Part shown: positions 8,101 to 16,127 of the stretch, piece after piece
Layout of the letters: each line of letters begins with the position of its first letter
Position numbering within the stretch: the stretch's first letter is position 1
Program-made: the position numbers and the translations under genes
The notes under the pieces: model-generated
What the model saw: only the letters and a program-made list of their open reading frames with translations
What the model was told of the DNA's origin: nothing
Databases searched by the model: none
Source: Ensifer adhaerens
Lineage (GTDB): Bacteria > Pseudomonadota > Alphaproteobacteria > Rhizobiales > Rhizobiaceae
DNA: 64,000 nucleotides
Assembly: GCF_002007205.1 (NCBI RefSeq)
Contig: NZ_LAZS01000011.1
Coordinates: 62,001-126,000 of the forward strand
Direction of reading: 5' to 3'

Positions 8101-9447
8101 TTACTCAGCGGGTTGGACGACACCGGCGAGCTTCGCGCTGCGCTCGCGGCCGGGCACCAGAACCGCCCAGATGAACATCAACGCCGAGACCAGGACGACA
8201 GCGCCGGAGCCGAGGCGGATCCAGTAGAACAGGGCGAGCTGGTCCTGGACGTCCATGTAGCTTTCGCCGAGCACGCGCTGCAGGTGGGCCTGGAGGACAC
8301 CGGCGAAGGTGAGCGCGAAGGTCATGACCGACATTGCTGTGCACATGATCCAGAAGCTCACCATCGACAGCCACTGGTTATAGGGCGCACGGCCGCGAAT
8401 TTCCGGGATGGCATAGGCCATGACCGCGAGGTTCAGCATCACATAGGCGCCGAAGAAGGCGAGGTGTCCGTGGGCCGCGGTCACCTGGGTGCCGTGGGTA
8501 TAGTAGTTCACCGAGGACAGCGTGTGCAGGAAACCCCAGACGCCGGCGCCGAAGAAGGCCATGACCGAGCAGCCGATCGACCAGAGCAGTGCTGCGCGGT
8601 TCGGATGCTTGCGGCCGGCCTTCCAGGTCATCACGAAGGTGAAGACCACCATGGTGAAGAAGGGGGCCACTTCAAGCGTCGAGAACAGCGAACCGATCCA
8701 CTGCCAGTAACCCGGCGCGCCGATCCAGTAGTAGTGGTGGCCCGTACCGAGGATGCCGGAGAAGAGCGCCAGGCCGACGATGACATAGAGCCACTTTTCG
8801 ACGACTTCGCGGTCGATGCCGTTGAGCTTGATCATCAGGAAGGCGAGCACCGATGCCATGATCAGTTCCCAGACGCCTTCGACCCAGAGATGGACGACGT
8901 ACCACCAGTACATCTTGTCGAGCGCCAGGTTGATCGGATTGTAGAAGGCGAAGAGGAAGAAGATCGCGACACCCCAGAGCCCGAAGATCAGGATGTTGGT
9001 GACGGTGGTCTTGCGGCCTTTCAGCACCGTCAGCGTGATGTTGTAGAGGAACATCAGCGCGACGATGACGATGCCGACCTTGATCGCGAAGGGCTGTTCG
9101 AGGAATTCGCGCCCCTCGTGGATGTGCAGGAGGTAGCCGACGACGGCGATGGCCGCAGCGATCAGGAAGATCCAGAACTGCGCGATGGCGATCTTCGTGC
9201 TGTAGAGCTCGGTTTCCGCCTCTTCGGGCAGCAGATAGTAGGTCGCGCCCATGAAGCCCATGAGCAGCCAGACAATCAGCGCGTTGGTGTGGACCATGCG
9301 CACGATGTTGAAGGGCAGGAGCTCGGAGAGCGTGTTGGGCAGGACGTAGATGGTGCCGGCAAGTACGCCGAACAGCACCTGGGCGAGAAACAGGCCGAGC
9401 GCTCCGTAGAAATAGAGCATCGCGACCTTCTGGGTTTGGTATTTCAT
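8101..9447 (-). CDS. norB: Nitric oxide reductase large subunit NorB
   Basis: The protein has 448 aa. This is the catalytic subunit of cytochrome-c-dependent NO reductase (2 NO to N2O), a 12-helix inner-membrane haem-copper oxidase relative with a non-haem iron centre. Seen: VRMVHTNALIVWLLMGFMG in helix 2, a long WVEGVWELIMASVLAF helix with the NorB-specific glutamates, GTGHHYYWIGAPGYWQWIG carrying the FeB histidines, and HGHLAFFGAYVML with the haem ligands. ATG 9447 was chosen over an upstream start; GGAG lies 11 bp ahead. It is 24 bp downstream of norC. Confidence 0.97.
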   Translation of the reverse strand: MKYQTQKVAMLYFYGALGLFLAQVLFGVLAGTIYVLPNTLSELLPFNIVRMVHTNALIVWLLMGFMGATYYLLPEEAETELYSTKIAIAQFWIFLIAAAIAVVGYLLHIHEGREFLEQPFAIKVGIVIVALMFLYNITLTVLKGRKTTVTNILIFGLWGVAIFFLFAFYNPINLALDKMYWWYVVHLWVEGVWELIMASVLAFLMIKLNGIDREVVEKWLYVIVGLALFSGILGTGHHYYWIGAPGYWQWIGSLFSTLEVAPFFTMVVFTFVMTWKAGRKHPNRAALLWSIGCSVMAFFGAGVWGFLHTLSSVNYYTHGTQVTAAHGHLAFFGAYVMLNLAVMAYAIPEIRGRAPYNQWLSMVSFWIMCTAMSVMTFALTFAGVLQAHLQRVLGESYMDVQDQLALFYWIRLGSGAVVLVSALMFIWAVLVPGRERSAKLAGVVQPAE

Positions 9448-9471
9448 GGTGTCACACTCCAATTGCTCTGC

Positions 9472-9924
9472 TCAGCCCGCCTCGTTCGGCGGCCAGTCCT
9501 GGGTCTTGATGCGGCTCGTCCATTCGAGGAAATCGGCGAGGTCGTTGAGTTCCTGTTCGGTGAGGTTGAACTGCGGCATCTGCCGCCGCCCCTCGATGCC
9601 GGTCGGCTGGGCGGCCATCCAGGCCTTGAGCGTATCGCGGGCGCCATCCGGATCGGCCTCGCCGCCGAATCGCTTCCAGACGTTGCCGAGCTCGGGCGCG
9701 AAATAGGCGCCCTCGCCGAGAAGCGTGTGGCAGTTGATACAGGAGTTCTTTTCCCAGACGTGTTTGCCGCGGGCGACCGCATCGGTCAGCGTCGACTCAT
9801 CCGTCGAAGTCGTGCGCATGTAGTAGTGGCTGTGGGCGGTGAGCCCGACAAAGATTGCGAAGAAAAAGAAGGACCCGCCGTAAAAGACGTTACGGGCCCC
9901 GGTTTTGGTGAGGCGTTCTGCCAT
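9472..9924 (-). CDS. norC: Nitric oxide reductase cytochrome c subunit NorC
   Basis: The protein has 150 aa, with one N-terminal membrane anchor (residues about 13-32) and a periplasmic mono-haem c domain. The haem motif CINCH is at residues 62-66, and RRQMPQF supplies the likely axial Met. It passes electrons to NorB. ATG 9924 has AGGA about 9 bases upstream; a GTG directly before it (9927) is less likely. The likely promoter carries the NnrR-type box at 10051-10064. Confidence 0.96.
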   Translation of the reverse strand: MAERLTKTGARNVFYGGSFFFFAIFVGLTAHSHYYMRTTSTDESTLTDAVARGKHVWEKNSCINCHTLLGEGAYFAPELGNVWKRFGGEADPDGARDTLKAWMAAQPTGIEGRRQMPQFNLTEQELNDLADFLEWTSRIKTQDWPPNEAG

Positions 9925-10050
9925 CACGTGGTCCTTTCGATTTCAGTTGGCCGCTGAGAGTGCGGCCGGCTGATCTGATCCCCTCCCCGTGCGGCGCAGC
10001 CGGCAACAATCGGGGCGAACCCATGTCTAGGGAAATCGGTGGCGGCTTCT

Positions 10051-10064
10051 TTGCGTTTCGGCAA
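10051..10064. promoter_or_regulatory. NnrR/Dnr-type box upstream of norCBQD
   Basis: TTGCG-TTTC-GGCAA, centred about 133 bp before the norC ATG (9924), in the gap between norF and norC. The half-sites match the other boxes in this island. Confidence 0.72.
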
Positions 10065-10082
10065 ACAAGTCCACGGGTCGTC

Positions 10083-10361
10083 TCAGCTGAAGAGAGCGGT
10101 GCTCAAAACCAGTTTCGCTGCGGCGACGAGGACGAGCGCGGCGGGCCAGATGAAAAGGCCCACACGAAGGGCCGAGGGCGCCTGCCGGAGCCCCATGAAA
10201 TCGAGCGCGACGAACCGGCTTTTGACGACGGCGAGCCCGAGCAACACGGCAATGACGAGGGTGGCCGGCCCGGCGACCGCCATCAGCGCCATGCCCGAAA
10301 TCACGACTCCGGCAAGCCGCAGCCAGGTGTTGAACAATTGCCTTGGATTACGGTCGGTCAT
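10083..10361 (-). CDS. norF: NorF-type small membrane subunit
   Basis: The protein has 92 aa and about three hydrophobic segments, with the layout of the cytochrome oxidase subunit IV / NorF family (FIWPAALVLVAAAKLVL near the end). NorF is needed for full NO reductase activity in some denitrifiers. ATG 10361 was chosen; a GTG at 10370 overlaps the norE stop (GTGA) and is an alternative. It follows norE and precedes norC on the same strand. Confidence 0.82.
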   Translation of the reverse strand: MTDRNPRQLFNTWLRLAGVVISGMALMAVAGPATLVIAVLLGLAVVKSRFVALDFMGLRQAPSALRVGLFIWPAALVLVAAAKLVLSTALFS

Positions 10362-10366
10362 GGCAC

Positions 10367-10924
10367 TCACACGAGATAGACGAGCGGGAACATCACGATC
10401 CAGACGAGATCGATCACGTGCCAGAGCGTGGTGATGAGCGCGACGTTGCCGGGTTTTGGTCGCCAGGCCACGATGAGCAGCACGAAGGCGCCGAAGACGA
10501 CGTGCAGCAGATGGAAGCCGGTGACGAGGAAATAGAGCTCGAAGAAGGAGGCGAACTGAGGATCGCCGGCAACGCCGGCCTCGGCGCTGTATTCGAGGAG
10601 CTTGATCGCCACGAAGGCGAAGCCGAAGAGCGCGGCACCGATCAGCGCCCGTCGACGCTGCATGAGCGATGCGCGCGGCCTCGCCGCCAGGGCCGCCTGC
10701 CAGCCGCTGGTCAGGAGAACGAGGGTGTTGATACCGGCAAGCAGCGGATCGAGATGCGTACGGGCAGCGGCAAACGCGCCTGCCTGGATCACGCCGACGA
10801 CCAGAAAACCGACGAGCAGGATACCGAAGGCGGCAAGTTCGCTCCAGACGAGCACCCAGAGAAGGAGGGTGTCCGTCGTGTCCTCGTCCGCCGCCGTGGC
10901 GATCGGATGACTGCGAGCATCCAT
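10367..10924 (-). CDS. norE: NorE, cytochrome oxidase subunit III-like protein
   Basis: The protein has 185 aa and five hydrophobic helices in the COX3 fold. Seen: LLWVLVWSELAAFGILLVGF and FELYFLVTGFHLLHVVFGAF, then LWHVIDLVWIVMFPLVYLV, typical of NorE. NorE is an accessory protein of NO reductase. ATG 10924 has a strong GGAGG ribosome site. The NnrR-type box at 10983-10996 is about 65 bp upstream. Genes norE, norF, norC, norB, norQ and norD run in one direction, probably with a second promoter ahead of norC. Confidence 0.9.
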   Translation of the reverse strand: MDARSHPIATAADEDTTDTLLLWVLVWSELAAFGILLVGFLVVGVIQAGAFAAARTHLDPLLAGINTLVLLTSGWQAALAARPRASLMQRRRALIGAALFGFAFVAIKLLEYSAEAGVAGDPQFASFFELYFLVTGFHLLHVVFGAFVLLIVAWRPKPGNVALITTLWHVIDLVWIVMFPLVYLV

Positions 10925-10982
10925 GTCAGCGCCTCCGTTGAAAAATCACCGTTCGAGCTAGGCGCGGCCGCCCACCCTGTCT

Positions 10983-10996
10983 TTGCGATTCGACAA
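10983..10996. promoter_or_regulatory. NnrR/Dnr-type box between norE and the 51-aa peptide gene
   Basis: TTGCG-ATTC-GACAA, the inverse of the hemN box pattern. It is centred about 65 bp before norE (10924, minus) and 57 bp before the small gene at 11047 (plus), so it can serve both. Confidence 0.72.
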
Positions 10997-11046
10997 AGAA
11001 CGTGGCAGGGGGCGGGGCTATTGGCGGTCAACAAAGGAGCCTTCCG

Positions 11047-11202
11047 ATGACAGACGCACAGATTGGCCTTACCGTCGCCACACCCATCATCATCGTCTTC
11101 GCCCTCGTGCTCTATCGCATGGGCGTGCTTCAGCGCGGCGCGACGCTGTCGGCGATCTTCTCCTCCGTCGCAATCGCCATCGTACTTTTCCTCGACCGCT
11201 GA
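11047..11202 (+). CDS. 51-aa single- or double-TM peptide of the nor island
   Basis: The peptide has 51 aa. It begins MTDAQIGLTVATPIII, has a first hydrophobic stretch at residues about 5-23, a short LYRMGVLQRGATL linker, then a second stretch AIFSSVAIAIVLFL. ATG 11047 is preceded by AAAGGAG at a good distance. The gene sits between two NnrR-type boxes (10983-10996 and 11213-11226), so anaerobic or NO induction is likely. I do not recognise a named family. Size and topology would suit a small accessory subunit of a membrane complex such as NorCB. Confidence 0.65.
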   Translation: MTDAQIGLTVATPIIIVFALVLYRMGVLQRGATLSAIFSSVAIAIVLFLDR

Positions 11203-11212
11203 TCTGCAAAGT

Positions 11213-11226
11213 TTGAGAAATGTCAA
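11213..11226. promoter_or_regulatory. NnrR/Dnr-type box upstream of hemerythrin-nnrU
   Basis: TTGAG-AAAT-GTCAA, centred about 62 bp upstream of the hemerythrin ATG (11281). It follows the stop of the 51-aa gene by 10 bp. Confidence 0.65.
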
Positions 11227-11280
11227 AGAGCATCAGTGCCCGCGGGTGTAGTTCGAACCGACACGCAACGGAGCAGATCG

Positions 11281-11709
11281 ATGCAGCAGCAATTTTTGGA
11301 ACACCACGAGCTGGGGCAGGCTTATCGCGAGCTTCTGTCTCTGTGCGACCAGCTCGAGACACTCGCTGATTCGATCCCGCGCCGCATCGACATGGCAAGC
11401 TGCCGCGTGATCATGACGGAGTTGCCGGAAAAGCTCAGGCGTGTCCACGCGCTGGAGGAAATGATCCTGTTTCCGGCGGTGGAAGATCAGCGGGCGGACG
11501 ACAATCGCGGTGCCGTGATCGCGCGATTGCGCGCCGAGCATGACCAGGACGATCGCGCCGCCGTCGAACTGGTGCGCGTGCTGAAGGCCGTGCTCGACAA
11601 CAGGGCATCGCTCAGCTGGGACGCGATCGGCTATATGTTGCGCGGCTTCTTCGAGACCGTTCGCCGCCATGTGGCAACGGAACGATTGCTTCTGTGGCGC
11701 CATGCGTGA
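11281..11709 (+). CDS. Hemerythrin-like (HHE) di-iron protein
   Basis: The protein has 142 aa and one four-helix hemerythrin/HHE domain. Candidate iron ligands are H in LEHHELGQ, H and E in RVHALEEMILFP, H and D in RAEHDQDD, and H and E in RRHVATERLLL. Such proteins bind O2 or NO or serve Fe-S repair (the YtfE/Dnr group). It is soluble, with no signal peptide. ATG 11281 was chosen as the first Met after the NnrR-type box. The stop overlaps a possible earlier start of nnrU. Confidence 0.85.
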   Translation: MQQQFLEHHELGQAYRELLSLCDQLETLADSIPRRIDMASCRVIMTELPEKLRRVHALEEMILFPAVEDQRADDNRGAVIARLRAEHDQDDRAAVELVRVLKAVLDNRASLSWDAIGYMLRGFFETVRRHVATERLLLWRHA

Positions 11710-11719
11710 GACGACAGAC

Positions 11720-12409
11720 ATGACCTATTTTCTTCTCGCCTTCGCCGTATTCCTGCTGCTCCATCTCGTTCCGGCCTGGCCGGCGCTGCGCCAGGGCCTG
11801 ATCGACCGGCTCGGTCGCTCGACCTATTTCGCGGTCTATTCGCTTTTGTCGGTGCTCGCCCTCGGCCTCGTCTTTCACGCGGCCCTTCAGCTCGATTTCA
11901 TCCCGCTCTGGGACCCGGCGGCGTGGCAGGCCTGGGTGACCTTCGTTCTGGCGCCATTTGGCATCTTTCTCGTGCTCGCCGGCCTCTTCAGCGAGAACGC
12001 CTTGTCGATCTCGATCTACCAGGGACACGAGCGGCCCGGCGCTATGGTGACGATCACCCGTCACCCGGTGCTCTGGGGCTTCCTGCTCTGGGCTGCCGGT
12101 CACATCGTGCCCAATGGCGATCTGCGCTCGCTCGTGCTTTTCGGCGGCTTCGCGCTGTTTTCTATCGGCGGGTTCTTCATGCTCGAAAAGCGCGCCCGCC
12201 GTCGTCTCGGTGACGGGTGGCAAGCGGCCTCGACGGGCACGTCGATCTGGCCCTTCGCAGCGATTATCCGGGGCGAAGCCCGCTTGCGGCTCGATCCCGT
12301 GATGATCGTTGCCGCCTTTGCCACGGTCGCGATTGCCGTCTGGCTGCTGCTCGGCGGTCACGAGGTCCTCTTTGGCGCCGATCCCCTGCTCCAGGCCACC
12401 GCCTTCTAG
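11720..12409 (+). CDS. nnrU: NnrU family membrane protein
   Basis: The protein has 229 aa and about six TM segments. It matches the NnrU family: N-terminal FLLLHLVPAWPALRQGLI, then GRSTYFAVYSLLSVLALGLV and a HPVLWGFLLWAAGHIVPNGD block. NnrU is genetically linked to nitrite/NO reductase expression, and the family is related to isoprenylcysteine-type membrane methyltransferases; the reaction is unknown. ATG 11720 is used; ATG 11702, overlapping the hemerythrin stop, is possible. It is probably co-transcribed with hemerythrin and ends 1 bp before the convergent ubiX. Confidence 0.9.
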   Translation: MTYFLLAFAVFLLLHLVPAWPALRQGLIDRLGRSTYFAVYSLLSVLALGLVFHAALQLDFIPLWDPAAWQAWVTFVLAPFGIFLVLAGLFSENALSISIYQGHERPGAMVTITRHPVLWGFLLWAAGHIVPNGDLRSLVLFGGFALFSIGGFFMLEKRARRRLGDGWQAASTGTSIWPFAAIIRGEARLRLDPVMIVAAFATVAIAVWLLLGGHEVLFGADPLLQATAF

Positions 12410-12410
12410 A

Positions 12411-12998
12411 TCACGATTTTTGGTCCTCGCCCTGCCAGGCCCTTGACAGCGGGGCGATCGGCAGTGCCAGAAGGTCGATCGCCCGGGCCGCCAGATGGTC
12501 GACGATGGCCTCGACGCTTTCTGGCCGATGGTAGAAGGCCGGCACCGGCGGCATGATGATCGCCCCCATTTCCGTGACGGCGCACATGTTGCGCAGGTGT
12601 CCGAGATGCAGCGGCGTCTCGCGCGCCATCAGGACGAGCCTGCGCCGCTCCTTCAGATGCACGTCGGCCGCACGAACCACGAGATTATCGGCCATGCCGG
12701 CGGCGATTGCGGCCAGCGTGCGCATGGAGCACGGTGCCACGATCATGCCCGCCGTCGAAAACGACCCGCTCGCAATCGCCGCACCGATATCCGCGTGGTC
12801 ATAGGTTCGTGCAGCCATGCTCAACAGGGACGGAAGCGCATCTGCGCCCACCTCGTGCGCGAGCGTGCGATGCGCCGCCGGCGACAGGACAAGGTGCAGT
12901 TCGACGTTTTCGACTTCGGCAAGGCGCTCGGCGATGCGCACGCCAATTGCAGCGCCCGAAGCACCGGTCACGCCGAGGACGATCTTCATCCGGGTCAT
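12411..12998 (-). CDS. ubiX: Flavin prenyltransferase UbiX
   Basis: The protein has 195 aa, normal for UbiX. It makes prenylated FMN, the cofactor of UbiD. Seen: MKIVLGVTGASGAAIGVR at the N-terminus (flavin/phosphate loop), IVAPCSMRTLAAIAAG, and RRLVLMARETPLH with the conserved Arg/Glu. The start at 12998 overlaps the ubiD stop by 4 bp (ATGA), so the pair is translationally coupled. ATG 12989 is an alternative. Confidence 0.95.
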   Translation of the reverse strand: MTRMKIVLGVTGASGAAIGVRIAERLAEVENVELHLVLSPAAHRTLAHEVGADALPSLLSMAARTYDHADIGAAIASGSFSTAGMIVAPCSMRTLAAIAAGMADNLVVRAADVHLKERRRLVLMARETPLHLGHLRNMCAVTEMGAIIMPPVPAFYHRPESVEAIVDHLAARAIDLLALPIAPLSRAWQGEDQKS

Positions 12999-14506
12999 CG
13001 CGTCAGCCCTCCAAGCCCGAGATCCGCCCAGATCGCATCGACCTGGTTCTGGATCTCCAGCGACATTTCGAGCACCCGCCCCCATTCGCGGTCGGTTTCG
13101 CTACCTATCTTCTTGGTCGCGTCGAGCCCGAGCTTGCCGCCGAGGCCTGCGCGCGGCGAGGCGAAGTCGAGATAGTCGATCGGCGTGCCGTCGATCACGG
13201 TCACGTCGCGGCTCGCGTCGAACCGGGTCGCAAGTGCCCACATCACGTCGGACCAGTTGCGTACGTCGATATCCGGATCCACGGCGATGATCAGCTTGGT
13301 GTAGCTGAACTGCGGCAGCATCGACCAAAGCCCCATCATCACGCGCTTGGCCTGTCCCGGATAGCGCTTGTCGATCGAAACGACCATGGCCCTGTAAGAG
13401 CATGCTTCGGGCGGCAGAAAGAGATCGGATATCTCCGGAAACTGCTTGCGAACCAGCGGCACGAACAGCCTGTTCATCGCCTCGCCGAGCCGCGAGGGCT
13501 CGTCCGGCGGCCGGCCGGTATAGGTCGAGAGATAGAGAGGGTTTTGGCGCATGGTGATCGCCGACAGGCGCATCACCGGGAACCGCTCGACCGAGTTGTA
13601 GTAGCCGGTATGGTCGCCATAGGGGCCCTCGTCCGCGGTTTCATCTGCAGACACGGTGCCTTCGAGCACGATCTCCGCGTTGGCCGGCACCGAAAGCGGC
13701 ACGGTCTTCGCCTTGACGAGTTGCGTCCTGCTGCGCCGAAGCAGGCCCGAGAAATTCAGTTCGCTCAACCCGTCGGGCAAGGGCATGACGGCTGAAAGGA
13801 TCGTTGCCGGATCGGCGCCAATGACGACGGCGATCGGCATGTCCTCACCCTTGCGCTGCCACAGACGGTGATGGCGGGCGCCGCCGCGGTGGGCGAGCCA
13901 GCGCACGATCGCGCGATCCAATCCCAGCACCTGCATGCGATAGATACCGACATTGACATCCAGCGGATCATCCGGCGCGCGTGTGATCACCAGCGGCCAA
14001 GTGATGAGCGGCGCCGGTTCGCCGGGCCAGCACCATTGAACCGGCAGCCGGCCGAGGTCGATGTCACGACCACGCCAGACCACCTCCTGGCAGAGTGCGC
14101 GCGTCACCTTTCGCGGCCGCATGTACATCGCCGACCTCAACAGCGGCAGCCGATCCCAGGCATCACGCAGCGACTGCGGCGCTCTTGGATCGCGCAGCTC
14201 TGCGAGTTCACCGGCAAGCGCGTCGAGCCCGCCCGGCGCAAGGCCGAAACCGCGCTCGATCCGGCGTTCCGACCCGAAGAGATTGGTGAGAAGCGGGATC
14301 GGCTGCGCGGTGCCTGAGGCGTCGACCGGCCGCTCGAAGAGAAGCGCCGGCCCGTCCCTAGCGAGCACGCGGCGGTGGATCTCGGTCACTTCGTGCACCA
14401 GCGAAACCGGCCGGGAGATCCGCTTCAGGTCGCCTTCGCGCTCGAGCGTATCGATGAAATCCTGAAGCGATGCAAAGCCCTTGGACGGGCGGAGGGTCCT
14501 GTTCAT
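12995..14506 (-). CDS. ubiD: UbiD family prenylated-FMN decarboxylase
   Basis: The protein has 503 aa. UbiD removes the carboxyl group of 3-octaprenyl-4-hydroxybenzoate (decaprenyl in rhizobia) during ubiquinone synthesis. Seen: LLTNLFGSERRIERGFGL, DVNVGIYRMQVLG, and the active-site region TADEGPYGDHTGYY with its glutamates. ATG 14506 was chosen because it begins the conserved LRPSKGFASLQDFIDTLE region; the longer frame from 14554 overlaps the NnrR-type box. Together with UbiX and the divergent ubiTUV it forms an oxygen-independent quinone set. Other UbiD-type substrates cannot be excluded from sequence alone. Confidence 0.92.
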   Translation of the reverse strand: MNRTLRPSKGFASLQDFIDTLEREGDLKRISRPVSLVHEVTEIHRRVLARDGPALLFERPVDASGTAQPIPLLTNLFGSERRIERGFGLAPGGLDALAGELAELRDPRAPQSLRDAWDRLPLLRSAMYMRPRKVTRALCQEVVWRGRDIDLGRLPVQWCWPGEPAPLITWPLVITRAPDDPLDVNVGIYRMQVLGLDRAIVRWLAHRGGARHHRLWQRKGEDMPIAVVIGADPATILSAVMPLPDGLSELNFSGLLRRSRTQLVKAKTVPLSVPANAEIVLEGTVSADETADEGPYGDHTGYYNSVERFPVMRLSAITMRQNPLYLSTYTGRPPDEPSRLGEAMNRLFVPLVRKQFPEISDLFLPPEACSYRAMVVSIDKRYPGQAKRVMMGLWSMLPQFSYTKLIIAVDPDIDVRNWSDVMWALATRFDASRDVTVIDGTPIDYLDFASPRAGLGGKLGLDATKKIGSETDREWGRVLEMSLEIQNQVDAIWADLGLGGLTR

Positions 14507-14540
14507 GAAGCCTGTTTGTGGCGGCGAATGGCCCTTGTCT

Positions 14541-14554
14541 TTGACGTGGCGCAA
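14541..14554. promoter_or_regulatory. NnrR/Dnr-type box between ubiDX and ubiTUV
   Basis: TTGAC-GTGG-CGCAA, centred about 41 bp from the ubiD ATG (14506) and 87 bp from the ubiT ATG (14634). The spacing suits class II or I activation by a CRP/FNR-family protein in both directions. Confidence 0.72.
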
Positions 14555-14633
14555 ACAACCGCCGGCCGTGGCCGACTAGCATGTGCCCCATCGTCCGATT
14601 CCGTCGCTCCGCAGGTAGCCTCACAGGTAGTAA

Positions 14634-15152
14634 ATGACCCTTCCGCTCGCGATCACCGCACCCCTCAGCTTCGTTCCCATCATCGCCATCGAAAGCGTGG
14701 TGCAACGCGTCTTTGCCCGCGTGATCAAGACCCATCCCGGTCTCTTCGATCGCCTCGCCGACCACGCTGCCAAGCGCTACGCCTTCCTGCCCTCGGACCT
14801 GCCGATCGGTTTTCTGGTCGAGCCGGCCGTGCCGCGCATCTCAGTCCACCGCAAGGAGCGCGCGCCGGCCTCCGACGCCTGTATGGAAGGTGAACTCGTG
14901 CTGCTTCTGGCGCTGCTCGAAGGTCGCATCGACGGCGACGCCGTCTTCTTCTCGCGCGATCTGACGGTCAGCGGCGACATGGAGGCGATGCTGGCGCTGC
15001 GCAACGCACTCGACGATTGCGAAATCGATCTTCCGCGCGATCTCGCTGACTTGAGCGGGCCGCTGGCACCGCTCGTGCGCCGTACCGCGGAGCATATCCG
15101 CGAGCGCGCGCTTGGGCGTGTCTTCAAGGAGGAGGCTCCCCGATGGAACTGA
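14634..15152 (+). CDS. ubiT: Anaerobic ubiquinone factor UbiT (SCP2 domain)
   Basis: The protein has 172 aa with an SCP2 lipid-binding domain. UbiT binds quinone intermediates and is required for O2-independent ubiquinone synthesis with UbiU and UbiV. Seen: VFFSRDLTVSGDMEAMLALRN, a typical SCP2 signature, and a hydrophobic N-terminus. ATG 14634 is preceded by AGGTAG. The end overlaps ubiU by 10 bp. Confidence 0.93.
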   Translation: MTLPLAITAPLSFVPIIAIESVVQRVFARVIKTHPGLFDRLADHAAKRYAFLPSDLPIGFLVEPAVPRISVHRKERAPASDACMEGELVLLLALLEGRIDGDAVFFSRDLTVSGDMEAMLALRNALDDCEIDLPRDLADLSGPLAPLVRRTAEHIRERALGRVFKEEAPRWN

Positions 15153-16120
15153 TCTGCCCCGCCGGCACGCCGGCCGCCTTTCGAGAAGCCGTCGATGCCG
15201 GCGCCGACGCGGTCTATTGCGGCTTTCGCGACGAGACGAACGCCCGCAATTTCCCCGGGCTGAACTTCTCCCGCGACGAACTCCGCACAGCCATTGCCTA
15301 TGCCAGAGGGCGCAAGGTGATGACCTTCGTCGCCATCAACACTTTCATGCGCGCAGGCCAAGAAGGTCTCTGGCACCAGGCCGTGGATGACGCCGCGGCG
15401 CTCGGCGCCGATGCCGTCATCCTCGCCGACTTCGGCCTGATGGCCTATACCGTCGAGCGCCATCCTAAGCAGCGGCTGCATGTCTCGGTGCAGGCCTCCG
15501 CCTCCAACGCCGATGCCGTGCGCTTTCTCGTCGAGGCTTTCGCGGCAAAGCGTGTCGTGCTGCCGCGCACGCTGACGATCGCCGACATCGCCCGCCTTGC
15601 CAAGCAGATCGATTGCGAGATCGAGGTCTTCGCCTTCGGCGGCCTCTGCGTCATGGCCGAGGGGCGCTGTTCGCTTTCCTCCTACGCCACGGGCAAGTCG
15701 CCCAACATGAACGGCGTCTGCTCACCCGCAAGCCACGTGCGCTACCGCCCCGACGGGCGTGACCTGGTCTCCGAGCTCGGCGACTACACGATCAACCGCT
15801 TCCCCGCCGGCGAGGCCGCCGGCTATCCGACGCTCTGCAAGGGGCGCTTCGACATTGCCGAGGAGCGCGGTTACGCCTTCGAGGATCCGGTTTCGCTCGA
15901 CGTGATGGATCATATCGAAGCGCTGCGTGCAGCCGGCGTCAGCGCGCTGAAGATCGAGGGGCGTCAGCGCGGCAAGGCCTACGTCGCCGAGGTCGTCTCT
16001 GTCATGCGGCGGGCACTGACCGCCGGCGCCACCGAGCGGCCCGCATTGGTGTCGCGGCTGAAGGCGCTCAGCGAAGGCCAGAAGACGACAACAGGCGCCT
16101 ACGAAAAGCGCTGGAGGTAA
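15143..16120 (+). CDS. ubiU: O2-independent ubiquinone hydroxylase subunit UbiU
   Basis: The protein has 325 aa, peptidase U32 family. UbiU and UbiV form a [4Fe-4S] heterodimer that hydroxylates ubiquinone precursors without oxygen, using prephenate as oxygen donor. Four cysteines are at residues 169, 176, 193 and 232 (GGLCVMAEGRC, NGVCSPASH, YPTLCKGRF), which to my recollection are the same numbers as in the E. coli protein. The N-terminal MELICPAGTPAAFREAV is diagnostic. It overlaps ubiT by 10 bp and lies 7 bp before ubiV. Confidence 0.95.
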   Translation: MELICPAGTPAAFREAVDAGADAVYCGFRDETNARNFPGLNFSRDELRTAIAYARGRKVMTFVAINTFMRAGQEGLWHQAVDDAAALGADAVILADFGLMAYTVERHPKQRLHVSVQASASNADAVRFLVEAFAAKRVVLPRTLTIADIARLAKQIDCEIEVFAFGGLCVMAEGRCSLSSYATGKSPNMNGVCSPASHVRYRPDGRDLVSELGDYTINRFPAGEAAGYPTLCKGRFDIAEERGYAFEDPVSLDVMDHIEALRAAGVSALKIEGRQRGKAYVAEVVSVMRRALTAGATERPALVSRLKALSEGQKTTTGAYEKRWR

Positions 16121-16127
16121 TCGGTCC

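Noticed and set aside
8020-9957. 645-codon open frame on the plus strand opposite norB and norC
   Set aside because: It mirrors the codon pattern of norB/norC and is rich in Arg, Glu, His and Asp with no domain; a GC-rich antisense artefact.
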